A DNA stretch of 64,000 bases from an uncultured Candidatus Nitrosopumilus sp. (GTDB taxonomy: Archaea > Thermoproteota > Nitrososphaeria > Nitrososphaerales > Nitrosopumilaceae), in assembly GCA_951812655.1 (NCBI GenBank), contig OX638319.1, forward strand, positions 806,001 through 870,000, read 5' to 3'. The position numbers were made by a program, and so were the translations under genes. The notes below the pieces were generated by a model that searched no databases, was not told where the DNA came from, and was given only the letters and a program-made list of their open reading frames with translations. This document shows positions 8,353 to 16,844 of the stretch, piece by piece. Numbering within the stretch: position 1 is the first letter of the stretch; each line of letters begins with the position of its first letter.

Positions 8353-11022
8353 TCATCCAAAAATCATTGATTTTGCCTTGGCTATTGCCTCGTCTTTTTT
8401 AGATGTGTCTTTTCCTCCTCCCTGGGCAAATTTTGCATCTCCTCCTCCCGAACCTCCGAGTATTGAGGCAATTTCCCTGGCTACCTCGCCTGAATTCACG
8501 CCTGATTCTCCTCCTGCGTGCACCATTATTCTTACGGTGGGTCCTGATTCAAATATCCCACAAAAGGCAGCTTTTGGATCCTTTCCAACGAGTTTCTTGC
8601 CAAAGTTCTGATGGAAATAGTCATCGTAATTTTTACTTGAAGAAAAGCAGATTTTCTTGTCAACTGTAATCTCATCCAGCTTGCCTGATTCTCCTCCGAG
8701 TATCCTTTCAAGCAGTATGGGGATCATTTCTTTTGCTTTAAGCTTATTTTCTTCTCGTTGCTTTTCCAATGCTTGTTTTGCGATGTTGTCTCGTTCCTGT
8801 TTCTTTGATTCTTCTTCTTGATCTTTGATGTATTGAAATGCAGTGGGGCCTGAGACAAACTCTATGCGAATAACCCCGTCTTGAATTCTTTTGGTCTTTG
8901 TGATCTTGATTAGTTCGATGTCTCCTGTTTTCTTGACGTGTGTTCCTCCGCATGCTTCAACGTCCTGGTTCTCAATTGATACAATTCTGACTGACTTTAC
9001 CGGGACCACTCCCCCCTGGTAAATTCTGAATCCGTACTTTTGTTCCGCAGTTCCCCTGTCATAGTAATCGATGTTTACCTGAAGATCTTTCTTTATCATG
9101 TCATTTGCCGCATCTTCAATCTGTCTTACTTGCTCGTCGTTCAATGATGAATGATGTGTAATGTCCAGTCTGGCATGATCATCGTCTTTGAATGCGGAAT
9201 GTTGCCACACCCATGAACCCAGTACCCCTCTTGATGATGCGTTAATGATGTGGGTACTGGTATGGTTTTTGGTAATGTTAGCACGGCGTGTCTCATCCAC
9301 CTTGCACGATACTGTATCTCCTTCCTTTGGCACTCCTCCTTCCAGCTGATGAACGATGATGTTAGCATGCTTGTCTACGTTGATCACGTTGAATCCTGCT
9401 ATCGTCCCCAAGTCCGGTTCCTGTCCTCCTCCTCTGGCATAAAACGAGGTCCTGTTCAATACCACCTGGTCATCAAACACCTTGATCACCCTAGCCTCAA
9501 ATTCCATAGGATCCTCTTTGTAAAATAGGGTCTCAGTTTCAGAAAGTTCTTCTAGAGGAAGATTTGCTATCACCTTTTTCTTTTCGGATTGGTGCAGATC
9601 TGACAGCTTTGAATAAAATGATGACGGGATTTCAGAAATCGCATCCACTTCCCTGAGATATTCTGGCGTGATGCCGTCTGATTCGTACAGCGTAATCAGT
9701 TCGTCCACGCTTGGAACTCCCTTCTCGCGAATCTTTTCCGCTTTTTTCTTCATGTGAACTTTGGATTCCTCGTATCTTGCTGATTCAAGTCTTAGGATTT
9801 TCTTTACGTCCTCTCTTTTCTCATCTAGTTCAGGATACGTCTCTTTGAGATAGTCAATATGAGAATCAATCAGCTCGTCAACGTCCAATTTTAGATTCAG
9901 GCGATTCATTGTACCGCTGATTCTTCGCAGCATCATTCTGAGATTGTATCCTCCTCCAACATTGCTTGGTAGTGCTCCGTCGGTTATTGCAAAGATCAGC
10001 GTCCTGAGGTGATCAGCAATTAGATACATTCCTTCAAGCGGAGTAATCATTTTGTTTAGCTGATCATCTGTAATTCCTGCATTCTTTATCGCAAAGCGTC
10101 TTACCTCGTTTAGGTCATCGAAATGATCAATCTCTTTTGCAATCTCTGTAAAGTATTTTCTTAAAATGGTTGAATCAGAATCAATGCCAATTTTTTCAAA
10201 TAATATTTGATTGACCGGACCAAAACAGCAATCGTATGCAGTTGGAGTTCCTGTCGTAACCCATGCGAATCTCTCCAGTCCTGCACCCATGTCTATTACT
10301 CGCTGATCAAGTGTAGTATGCTGTCCAAGTTCTCCTTGAAATTCTGTAAATACCGCATTTCCAAGCTCCAGTCCCCTTACGAAATATTCTAGTGATGGAC
10401 CAAAAGAGCCTCCTCCAGCCCAGACATCTTCCACGAATACCACTTCCTCTTTTTTGATTCCAAATTGATTCGTTAGCAGTCTGAAATCCAAATCCACACA
10501 TTCATCTTTCCAGTAGCCTCCCAGGTCGGGAACGCTGTGCTGTCCTATCATGCAGAAGCTTGAAAAATGTCTGCCTGTAACTCCAACGTTTTCTAAATCC
10601 TTAAAACGCAAACATGTCTGTGGAACTACGAGAGGGTTGGCGGGAAATTCAAACACCACCTTGGATCCCATTACTCTTTGAAAGTCGACAATTGATGCGA
10701 TTGTAAAGTATAGGTCGTCTCGCCATCTGCATACTACGGGATATCTGCTTACTGACTTGTGATTATTTTTTACAAAAAATTCCTCCACTTGCTTCCATGC
10801 TTGCGTATAGTCAAATCTCTTAGTTGTTGGCGGCTCTCCTATGAACGAGTAAGTGTCGTCTCCGTCATCTGGACATAGGTTTCTTGCTGCATTCAGAGTC
10901 CAAAAGAACCTTCCACATTTTGTACAGGCTTTTCTGATAAATCCCTGTTCTTGGAAGAGTTTGACATTGTAGTACTTGTCGGGATCTGATGAAAATTCTC
11001 TCAGGATCTCTTTTTTATTCAA
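8353..11022 (-). CDS. alaS: Alanyl-tRNA synthetase (archaeal type)
   Basis: An 889-residue class II AlaRS. The N-terminus carries a zinc-ribbon-like CxxC...C motif (residues 33-50) found in archaeal AlaRS. The catalytic core follows, then the editing domain with NHTSTH and CGGTHV metal-site motifs, and a C-terminal DHHA1 domain with the glycine-rich GGSGGGDAKFAQGGG segment. It attaches alanine to tRNA-Ala and hydrolyses mischarged Ser/Gly. The stop lies 13 nt before the leuS start. Confidence 0.96.
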   Translation of the reverse strand: MNKKEILREFSSDPDKYYNVKLFQEQGFIRKACTKCGRFFWTLNAARNLCPDDGDDTYSFIGEPPTTKRFDYTQAWKQVEEFFVKNNHKSVSRYPVVCRWRDDLYFTIASIVDFQRVMGSKVVFEFPANPLVVPQTCLRFKDLENVGVTGRHFSSFCMIGQHSVPDLGGYWKDECVDLDFRLLTNQFGIKKEEVVFVEDVWAGGGSFGPSLEYFVRGLELGNAVFTEFQGELGQHTTLDQRVIDMGAGLERFAWVTTGTPTAYDCCFGPVNQILFEKIGIDSDSTILRKYFTEIAKEIDHFDDLNEVRRFAIKNAGITDDQLNKMITPLEGMYLIADHLRTLIFAITDGALPSNVGGGYNLRMMLRRISGTMNRLNLKLDVDELIDSHIDYLKETYPELDEKREDVKKILRLESARYEESKVHMKKKAEKIREKGVPSVDELITLYESDGITPEYLREVDAISEIPSSFYSKLSDLHQSEKKKVIANLPLEELSETETLFYKEDPMEFEARVIKVFDDQVVLNRTSFYARGGGQEPDLGTIAGFNVINVDKHANIIVHQLEGGVPKEGDTVSCKVDETRRANITKNHTSTHIINASSRGVLGSWVWQHSAFKDDDHARLDITHHSSLNDEQVRQIEDAANDMIKKDLQVNIDYYDRGTAEQKYGFRIYQGGVVPVKSVRIVSIENQDVEACGGTHVKKTGDIELIKITKTKRIQDGVIRIEFVSGPTAFQYIKDQEEESKKQERDNIAKQALEKQREENKLKAKEMIPILLERILGGESGKLDEITVDKKICFSSSKNYDDYFHQNFGKKLVGKDPKAAFCGIFESGPTVRIMVHAGGESGVNSGEVAREIASILGGSGGGDAKFAQGGGKDTSKKDEAIAKAKSMIFG

Positions 11023-11144
11023 CGATGGGGCTGCTCTAGTCCGATATTAAGAATTGTCGATTATCTGTCTCAGTTTACGTGGCATTTTTTTCTTAATTTT
11101 TTGATTCTGAAAAAATTAGCAACAATAATGAACGTTGATTGTAT

Positions 11145-11174
11145 TCAAAGATGATTTCAAAGTGATATCTTTGA
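11145..11174. repeat. Inverted repeat upstream of the gene at 11235
   Basis: TCAAAGAT and ATCTTTGA form perfect 8-bp arms separated by 14 nt. The left arm also belongs to a near-direct repeat, TTCAAAGATGA followed by TTCAAAGTGA. It lies about 30 nt upstream of the predicted TATA box of the 11235 gene, a position suited to an activator or repressor. Confidence 0.4.
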
Positions 11175-11205
11175 TATTGTCTTGAATGTGGCAAGAAATG
11201 ATACA

Positions 11206-11213
11206 TTAAATAC
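11206..11213 (+). promoter_or_regulatory. TATA box, leaderless gene at 11235
   Basis: TTAAATAC ends 22 nt before the ATG, so transcription should begin at or next to the start codon. Confidence 0.5.
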
Positions 11214-11234
11214 AATCCATTATGCAGTCTATTC

Positions 11235-11744
11235 ATGTTTGGGCAAAAACCAAAGTTGAAAGAAGGAACTCCTGTCTTCTCCATCAAAAAGAATGGCGAA
11301 TCTAATGACTTTATTTTTGGTATCGTTACTGGTGTGGATGGAAGAAAAGTCGGAGTTAACGGGGTAATTGTCAATCCTGTTGGTCTGAAAAACAAGATTG
11401 CCCAAGGAAAGACCGGGGAGCGTTCACAGGAAATACTTGATCATCCTACTCCTGACAATGTCGTGTTGGCCTTGGTGTATAGGGTTGAGCACGAGAATTT
11501 TGCCGAAGTTCTGGATCTTGATGTTGACAAGTGTGATATTCTTCCTCCAAAAATTTATGCAATGCTTGATGGTTGGATTCGGGAATCCTTGCCAGAATTC
11601 ATCAATACGGTTCTATCATTGCCTCCTGGTTCTGAAAGGGATGAGGCAAAGCGAGTCTTGAAAAATAGAATGGATACATTGACTGATCCAACTTTGAAAC
11701 GAACACTGTATGCTGTTTGCAGAAGTCTCAAAATCCTGAACTGA
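11235..11744 (+). CDS. Hypothetical protein next to L12
   Basis: A 169-residue soluble protein that I do not recognise. The N-terminal half is beta-rich with a GIVTGVDGRKVGVNG segment resembling a small barrel. The C-terminal half is helical, with regularly spaced leucines (MLDGWIRESLPEFINTVL). No catalytic motif is visible. It has its own TATA box and lies about 60 nt upstream of ribosomal protein L12 on the same strand, but L12 has a separate promoter, so co-transcription is not needed. Confidence 0.65.
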   Translation: MFGQKPKLKEGTPVFSIKKNGESNDFIFGIVTGVDGRKVGVNGVIVNPVGLKNKIAQGKTGERSQEILDHPTPDNVVLALVYRVEHENFAEVLDLDVDKCDILPPKIYAMLDGWIRESLPEFINTVLSLPPGSERDEAKRVLKNRMDTLTDPTLKRTLYAVCRSLKILN

Positions 11745-11770
11745 TTTTTAGTACTTGACTTCTCCATAGT

Positions 11771-11778
11771 TTTATATT
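11771..11778 (+). promoter_or_regulatory. TATA box of L12
   Basis: TTTATATT lies 25-32 nt upstream of the L12 ATG, giving a nearly leaderless transcript of its own. Confidence 0.55.
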
Positions 11779-11802
11779 ATGCCCTAAGAAAATCTCGACA
11801 TA

Positions 11803-12108
11803 ATGGAATATGTTTACGCTGCTTTACTTCTTCACAAGCTAGACAAAGAAGTTAACGAGGCTAACCTCAGTTCAGTTGTTAAGGCATCTGGTGCTGAAGT
11901 TAACGAAGCCCAAGTTAAATCTCTAGTTGCAGCCTTGGCCGATGTTAATATCGACGAGGCAGTTAAAGCCGCACCTGTAGCAGTTGCAGCAGCCGCAGCC
12001 GCACCAGCAGATGCAGCAGCCGGTGGCGAAGAAAAGAAAGAGGAAAAGAAAGAAGAACCTAAAAATGAAGAAGCAGCCATGGAAGGACTGTCTTCACTAT
12101 TTGGTTAG
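11803..12108 (+). CDS. rpl12: 50S ribosomal protein P1/L12 (stalk)
   Basis: A 101-residue archaeal P1 stalk protein. An N-terminal dimerisation domain ([13 protein letters not shown]) is followed by an alanine-rich hinge near residues 55-72, a lysine/glutamate tract and the conserved C-terminal GLSSLFG that binds translation factors. Unlike most archaea, it is not at the end of an L11-L1-L10-L12 operon: L10 and L1 are on the opposite strand facing it. A T-rich tract follows the stop. Confidence 0.93.
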   Translation: MEYVYAALLLHKLDKEVNEANLSSVVKASGAEVNEAQVKSLVAALADVNIDEAVKAAPVAVAAAAAAPADAAAGGEEKKEEKKEEPKNEEAAMEGLSSLFG

Positions 12109-12146
12109 AAATTTTTTTCAATCTATTTTTGATTCTTATTTTTGTT
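12109..12146 (+). terminator. T-rich terminator after L12
   Basis: Three closely spaced T runs of five to seven follow the L12 stop codon on the coding strand, typical of archaeal intrinsic termination, in a convergent intergenic region. The rest of this 331-bp gap (to 12439) is AT-rich and shows no gene that I can support. Confidence 0.45.
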
Positions 12147-12439
12147 AATCCTCTCAGTTCTGCTGATCTTTGTCTGTGATGATTATTTCTAATTTGGATT
12201 TTCTCTAAATTCATCATTACTCGTTCTCTGAATGTGTCTTATGAGAGATTTTTGTATAGTAAGTTACAAATTTTCTCTAAATATTGATTTCAAAGATGTT
12301 AAGTTGATTTGGCTTTGTACATGTTCTGTTCTTTTTTGATTTGTATGGCTATTGCTTAAGATGTTGTTGGCATTGTAACCATGCGGTATGTTGTGTTGAA
12401 AGAAAAAAAATTGTTCATGTGTGATGAATGAAGAAAAAT

Positions 12440-13306
12440 TTACGCTGCTTTGTAATCTTTTGCTAGGCTGGCTACTGCCTTTGCTTGGGCATCTGCTTTT
12501 TGTAATATCTGTTCTTTTGTATCATCTGTCATGTATCCTGATTCAACAGATACGGAACGCGCAGATTGTGCTGCCTTGCTGAGAATTTGTGAAATATTAT
12601 CTGCAGTAACATATGCTGCTTCGATAGACAATGACACTGCTTCTTGGTGTGCCTGACCAAATTGGTCTCTGATTTTCTCTACGTCAATGACCATTTCCTC
12701 TTCAGCATAGACGGAACCGTCTTCCAATGCTGAGTATAGTGAAATTCCTGCCTCTACTGGCTTGATGTCTAATTTACCTAAAATTGAAGCTAATTTTTCG
12801 TTAATTGGTTCTCCTTTTAGAACTGGGGTTGTGTCTTTTGCTATCCATATTGTTCCCTGATCTATCTTGGTTGGAATTCCTGCCTCTTTGAATTCTGTAA
12901 GCATTGGACCCGGTGCAATTCCTGTGTTTTTTTCTGGAACTGTGACATCCATGCTAGCGATATCTCCTCCTCTTGCAGCCATCATGACTTTATTTTTTGC
13001 AAGAAGGACGTTAAGCTTGAATGGTGACATGTTGGTAAACAGGAACATACATTGTCCTGTCAGTTTGTCTGCAATTGCCTTGACTCCTGGTACGTCAAGA
13101 TTGTCAAATGCTCTTTTTGCAACCTTGTCTTTCATGCTGAAAAATTCCACATCTCCTTTCAATGCTTTTCTTAGGGGTAGGATTTGCGTGGAACGAACCT
13201 TGTTCATTTTGATAACTGCTAAAACCTTGTATTTTTTTGGAAGCTCTTGCAGCTGCTGATACATTTCAGCTTTTCTTTTAGGGTAAGTTGTCCTATCCTC
13301 ATGCAT
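12440..13306 (-). CDS. rpl10: 50S ribosomal protein L10 (P0)
   Basis: A 288-residue archaeal P0. The rRNA-binding N-terminal domain includes the KMNKVRSTQILPLRKAL segment, and the central insertion IAPGPMLTEFKEAGIPTKID is typical. The helical C-terminal spine that binds P1 dimers shows three alanine-rich repeats. It forms the base of the ribosomal stalk. The start overlaps the L1 stop by 8 nt, so the two are translationally coupled. The usual acidic GLxxLFG tail of P0 is missing; the protein ends in an alanine-rich helix. Confidence 0.9.
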   Translation of the reverse strand: MHEDRTTYPKRKAEMYQQLQELPKKYKVLAVIKMNKVRSTQILPLRKALKGDVEFFSMKDKVAKRAFDNLDVPGVKAIADKLTGQCMFLFTNMSPFKLNVLLAKNKVMMAARGGDIASMDVTVPEKNTGIAPGPMLTEFKEAGIPTKIDQGTIWIAKDTTPVLKGEPINEKLASILGKLDIKPVEAGISLYSALEDGSVYAEEEMVIDVEKIRDQFGQAHQEAVSLSIEAAYVTADNISQILSKAAQSARSVSVESGYMTDDTKEQILQKADAQAKAVASLAKDYKAA

Positions 13307-13970
13307 ATTTCTTCTTGATCTCCTGAACTTGTTTTATTGCCTTGCTCATTGTGGATTTGATCATGATTTTTTTGATATTTTTTTCACCGTTTGGCAGTTT
13401 CTTCTCGATTGCACTGAGTACTGTGTGCGCGTTAATTGCCAAATCTGAATCTTCCATGGATTCATCTCCTATCTTACATGATATTGATAGAGATGCTCTA
13501 GTTCTGACTTTGATTGAGGTTCTGAATCTTGCCAAAAATGATTCGATAGGTGCATCAAATGGCACTGGGGTTGGCATTTTTCCTCTCGGACCTAGCAATT
13601 GTCCTAAAGTTTTTCCCACTAGCGGCATTACCTTGGTATCTGCCAAGAAAAAGTCATACTTGTTGATGAATTTTCTGGATTCCCTCTTGTTTGTTGCAAA
13701 CTTATCTAGTTCTTCTGTTCCTATTACGGAATCTGCTTTTGCCTCTTTTGCTTTCTGACTCATGTCTCCGGTAGCTATTACGCAAACTGTTGATGGAGAA
13801 CTTGTCTTTGGCAATTGGACAATTTCGTTGAGTGCAAATCCTTTCTTCACATCTATGTCTTTGAAATTAATGATTAGTTCTATTGATTGTTTGAATTTTC
13901 TTTCCTTTGTTGCAGTCTTAACTTGCTTAATTAATTCAGTAAGCTGTGCATCTGTAATCATTACAACCAT
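13299..13970 (-). CDS. rpl1: 50S ribosomal protein L1
   Basis: A 223-residue L1, the mobile protuberance that helps release deacylated tRNA from the E site. The GPRGKMPTPVP motif of the L1 family is visible near residues 129-139. A start three codons further in (ATG 13961) is also possible. In other archaea L1 represses its own operon by binding a mimic of its rRNA site in the mRNA; I see no obvious copy of that structure here. It is transcribed with L10. Confidence 0.93.
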   Translation of the reverse strand: MVVMITDAQLTELIKQVKTATKERKFKQSIELIINFKDIDVKKGFALNEIVQLPKTSSPSTVCVIATGDMSQKAKEAKADSVIGTEELDKFATNKRESRKFINKYDFFLADTKVMPLVGKTLGQLLGPRGKMPTPVPFDAPIESFLARFRTSIKVRTRASLSISCKIGDESMEDSDLAINAHTVLSAIEKKLPNGEKNIKKIMIKSTMSKAIKQVQEIKKKYA

Positions 13971-14094
13971 TTTGAAGAAAGCCTACTTAAAATCGTTTAG
14001 AGATTGATGTTTTTAATAATCTCTTATTTTAAAAAAATTACATTTTTTATCAAAATACTTGTAATTCTAAATAGAATTTTGCTCAAAACTTACA

Positions 14095-14104
14095 TATATT
14101 AAAT
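14095..14104 (+). promoter_or_regulatory. TATA box of the Lrp-type regulator
   Basis: TATATTAAAT lies 24-33 nt upstream of the TTG start at 14128, indicating a leaderless transcript. Confidence 0.5.
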
Positions 14105-14127
14105 GATAAGCATATTTTTCTAATACG

Positions 14128-14583
14128 TTGCACCGATTTGATGAACTAGATATGAAGTTGCTTTATGAATTAACCGCTGATGGATCTATTTCTGTCCCTA
14201 CGTTGTCTAAAAAACTTGGAATTAATGCCTCTGTACTGTATAGTAGAATCAAGAGACTGATGAAGAAAAAGCTCATAAAAAAATTCACCATCGAGATTGA
14301 CGATTCCTTGTTGGGAATTGGCGTAAAGGCCTCAGTTGGAATTAACCGAGATCCAAAGTTTAAGGATTCTATTCATAAGGAATTTATGGAAACCCCTGAG
14401 GTTGTTTCTATATCTGAAATTACTGGAAGGTTTGACATAATGATCCAAGTTTATGCAAAAAACCTTGAGGCTCTTCATTCTGTAGTAATTGAAAAAATTG
14501 GAAAAGTTGAAGGCATTCAAAACACGGAAACCTTTGTAGAACTACAAAAAACTGATAAAAATCCTGTGTATTTGATTCAGTAA
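14128..14583 (+). CDS. Lrp/AsnC family transcription regulator
   Basis: A 151-residue protein with an N-terminal winged helix-turn-helix (residues 5-60, DMKLLYELTADGSISVPTLSKKLG region) and a C-terminal RAM ligand-binding/dimer domain (residues 65-145). Such regulators respond to amino acids. The TTG start follows a good TATA box by about 26 nt. It is inserted between L1 and L11 on the opposite strand to both, and ends exactly where L11 ends (convergent, 0 nt). Whether it regulates these ribosomal genes is unknown. Confidence 0.87.
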   Translation: MHRFDELDMKLLYELTADGSISVPTLSKKLGINASVLYSRIKRLMKKKLIKKFTIEIDDSLLGIGVKASVGINRDPKFKDSIHKEFMETPEVVSISEITGRFDIMIQVYAKNLEALHSVVIEKIGKVEGIQNTETFVELQKTDKNPVYLIQ

Positions 14584-15063
14584 TTATTGGAACTTCTCGT
14601 CCCACTTGCCATCGTTGACTTCGGCAGTGATCTCTTTTGGTGTCTTTCCTTCTACTTTGACTCCCAATGCAACGCATGTGCCGATGATTGTCTTTGCAAC
14701 TGATTTTAATGAAGAAGCATAAGATTTCTCAAGTTTGGTATTTGCCACCTTTACAATGGAGTCCATCGTAACGTCTCCTGCCCATTCAGTTCCTGATGCG
14801 CCGGAACCTTTCTGAATTCCTGCTTCTTTCATGATGAGTGCAGCGGCTGAAGGGATTCCTATTTCAATTTCATATTTTTTTGTATCCGTGTCTACTACAA
14901 CGGTTACTGGAACTTTCATTCCTTCGAAATCCTGTGTCTTGTCATTAATCGCCTTAATGACTTCCATAATGTTAACGCCCAAAGGACCTAGTGCAGGACC
15001 CAATGGTGGACCTGCTGATGCTCCTCCCCCAGTTACAAGTGATGATACTTTTTGTTCTCCCAT
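14584..15063 (-). CDS. rpl11: 50S ribosomal protein L11
   Basis: A 159-residue L11 of the GTPase-associated centre. The N-terminal domain contains ASAGPPLGPALGPLGVN (residues 15-31) and the C-terminal RNA-binding domain has the SIVKVANTKL/IIGTCVALGVKVEG segments. It is the last gene of SecE-Spt5-L11. L1, which normally follows, is separated by the Lrp-type gene. Confidence 0.94.
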   Translation of the reverse strand: MGEQKVSSLVTGGGASAGPPLGPALGPLGVNIMEVIKAINDKTQDFEGMKVPVTVVVDTDTKKYEIEIGIPSAAALIMKEAGIQKGSGASGTEWAGDVTMDSIVKVANTKLEKSYASSLKSVAKTIIGTCVALGVKVEGKTPKEITAEVNDGKWDEKFQ

Positions 15064-15097
15064 GTTAAATCAAATCTGTATGAAAATTTAATCCTTC

Positions 15098-15556
15098 CTA
15101 AGCCTCGCTTGAGATCTTTAGGTAGTTTGCGTCAACTGTTACTGGTAATTGGTAAGACGCGTCAAGCAAAACTACTGTTGCTTCTTCTTTGTCCACGTCA
15201 ATTCTAGTTATCGTTGCTTTCATTCCCTTGAATGGACCGCCTGTGATTTCTACCACGTTATCTACTGTTAATTGTGATACTGTTGATTTCTTGATGAGGT
15301 AACCCTCGATGTCTTTGAATTCCAATTCTCCTCTGAGTTGTCCACGTATGTGTCTGACTCCTTCTACTGCCATGTATGCATCACTGGGATTGATTGCTTC
15401 GATTACTACGTATCCCTTGAGATTGTCCACCAACAAGACTGACTGAATGTTGATTTGATTTGCATTGGCCTTTGCTTCTAGCAGTCGCATTACGACCTTC
15501 TCTTGGCCTCCTGTGGTTCTAATTGCAAATAAGTGTGACTTGATTTCTTCTGACAT
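15098..15556 (-). CDS. spt5: Transcription elongation factor Spt5 (NusG)
   Basis: A 152-residue archaeal Spt5 with an N-terminal NGN domain (residues 8-90) that binds the RNA polymerase clamp and a C-terminal KOW domain (residues 95-150; VVEITGGPFKGMKATI is the KOW motif). It increases processivity and can link transcription to translation. SecE lies 2 nt upstream, an arrangement kept across archaea and bacteria. Confidence 0.93.
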   Translation of the reverse strand: MSEEIKSHLFAIRTTGGQEKVVMRLLEAKANANQINIQSVLLVDNLKGYVVIEAINPSDAYMAVEGVRHIRGQLRGELEFKDIEGYLIKKSTVSQLTVDNVVEITGGPFKGMKATITRIDVDKEEATVVLLDASYQLPVTVDANYLKISSEA

Positions 15557-15558
15557 TT

Positions 15559-15732
15559 TTATCTACCAAATGTGATTACCGAGAAGACAAACTGAATAGT
15601 AAAACCGATAGCTCCTACTCCAGCTATTCCTAATAATACAAGTCTGAGATGCTGTTGATATTCGTCCTTGTCTGGCTTTTTGGCCATTTTCATTGTGTTG
15701 GCCATATTTTTCAAAGTCTGCCTAGGATTCAT
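15559..15732 (-). CDS. secE: Preprotein translocase subunit SecE/Sec61 gamma
   Basis: A 57-residue protein. The N-terminal amphipathic region is basic (residues 1-30), followed by one membrane helix (LVLLGIAGVGAIGFTIQFVF, residues 32-51) and a short C-terminus ending in FGR. This is the size and plan of archaeal SecE, which clamps SecY. It stands just before Spt5, the conserved neighbour. The ATG at 15732 is the first plausible start. Confidence 0.88.
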   Translation of the reverse strand: MNPRQTLKNMANTMKMAKKPDKDEYQQHLRLVLLGIAGVGAIGFTIQFVFSVITFGR

Positions 15733-15771
15733 TGCTGGAAATTAATAAGGTGTCCTTATATCTCTTATCGC

Positions 15772-16548
15772 ATGGAGCTGCTAATTGCGTATCAGGATGA
15801 TCCTGCAGGTCATAATATGGCAAAGTTTCTTTCAAAAGAAATGACTTTGGATGGTGATGTCTTTCGCGGCAAATACTATGATCTTGTTATTATACCCACT
15901 CCCGCCATTGCCGCTGATTGGCTGGAGGAAAAATATGACTATAACGGGTTTGTTTTTCTTTCAAAACATGCGGCTGAATCTGGTGTTTTAGCTTTGACTT
16001 GTCATAGTACGGGAAATTTTTCTGATGCAAAGTTTGGTGGAAACAATAGGCAGGTTGCAATTCCAAAACCCGATCTACAAAAAGCCTATCTTCAAACTCT
16101 AAAGAGAAATCAGTCACAATTTTCCGAATTTCAAATAACAATAGAGGCGACACATCATGGACCTACTGCCCTATCCAAGCCGTCAATATTTATCGAAATT
16201 GGAACTACCGAAAAACAATGGAATGACGTATCTCTGTGTAATTCTGTGGCGACTTTGGTTCATCAGGTGATGTCTCAGCCAATCAAGGAACATCCTGTTG
16301 CTATCTGTTTTGGAGGGACTCATTATCCGTCAAAATTCACTGACGAGTTATTGGAGGGAAAACATTCTCTTGGCACTGTGGTGCCCAAACATGCTCTGGT
16401 TCTTCTAGATGAAGATTTGTTTTCTCATATTCTGACACAAAACTCAATGGCAAAAACTGCCCTTTTGGATTGGAAGGGGATGGGACCTTACAAAGAGAAG
16501 GTATTGAAACTCCTAAAGTCTACAGATCTTGAAGTGGTTAAACTTTGA
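15772..16548 (+). CDS. dtdA: D-aminoacyl-tRNA deacylase (DtdA)
   Basis: A 258-residue enzyme of the archaeal/plant GEK1 type that removes D-amino acids from tRNA. I start at ATG 15772 (MELLIAYQDDPAGHNMA); a longer reading adds hydrophobic residues antisense to secE. Family features visible are SKHAAESGVLALTCHSTGNF, ATHHGPT and FGGTHY, with histidines that bind zinc in relatives. It overlaps the MGMT gene by 4 nt and is divergent from secE, 39 nt away. Confidence 0.85.
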   Translation: MELLIAYQDDPAGHNMAKFLSKEMTLDGDVFRGKYYDLVIIPTPAIAADWLEEKYDYNGFVFLSKHAAESGVLALTCHSTGNFSDAKFGGNNRQVAIPKPDLQKAYLQTLKRNQSQFSEFQITIEATHHGPTALSKPSIFIEIGTTEKQWNDVSLCNSVATLVHQVMSQPIKEHPVAICFGGTHYPSKFTDELLEGKHSLGTVVPKHALVLLDEDLFSHILTQNSMAKTALLDWKGMGPYKEKVLKLLKSTDLEVVKL

Positions 16549-16844
16549 ATGTTCAACAAAAGATCTTTAAGAAATTATTGGAAGTTCCAAAGGGCCAAAT
16601 CACTACTTATGGTGAATTGGCAAAATCTGTTGGTCTGAAAAATGGACAGAGAGCCGTTGGTAAAATCATGAATAAGAATCCGTATCCTGCAATCATCCCG
16701 TGTCATCGAGTTGTAATGTCTACAGGAAAAATTGGTGGTTATGCATATGGGGAACATGTGAAAATTAAGATGCTTAACGATGAAGGTATCATAGTCAAAA
16801 ATGGAAAGATTGTAGACCTGGAAAACGTAATGTACAGATTTTAA
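16545..16844 (+). CDS. ogt: Methylated-DNA-protein cysteine methyltransferase (catalytic domain only)
   Basis: A 99-residue protein comprising only the C-terminal DNA-binding/active-site domain of MGMT. The PCHRVV motif carries the acceptor cysteine (residue 53) and a helix-turn-helix with the YGELAKSVG segment precedes it. It repairs O6-alkylguanine by suicidal transfer. The N-terminal RNase H-like domain of full Ogt is absent, as in several archaeal forms. Because the cysteine is present it is not an inactive alkyltransferase-like protein. TTG start overlaps the dtdA stop. Confidence 0.85.
   Translation: MNVQQKIFKKLLEVPKGQITTYGELAKSVGLKNGQRAVGKIMNKNPYPAIIPCHRVVMSTGKIGGYAYGEHVKIKMLNDEGIIVKNGKIVDLENVMYRF

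Noticed and set aside
11093-11395. 100-codon minus-strand frame opposite the 11235 gene
   Set aside because: It spans the promoter and start of a credible plus-strand gene and looks like a shadow with no family features.
11832-12080. Alanine-rich minus-strand frame opposite L12
   Set aside because: It arises from the GCA/GCC-rich hinge of L12 read in antisense.
12176-12232. Box C/D sRNA candidate (GTGATGA ... CTGA) after L12
   Set aside because: C and D boxes are present at a fitting distance, but D' and C' boxes and a terminal stem are missing; such short motifs occur by chance in AT-rich DNA.
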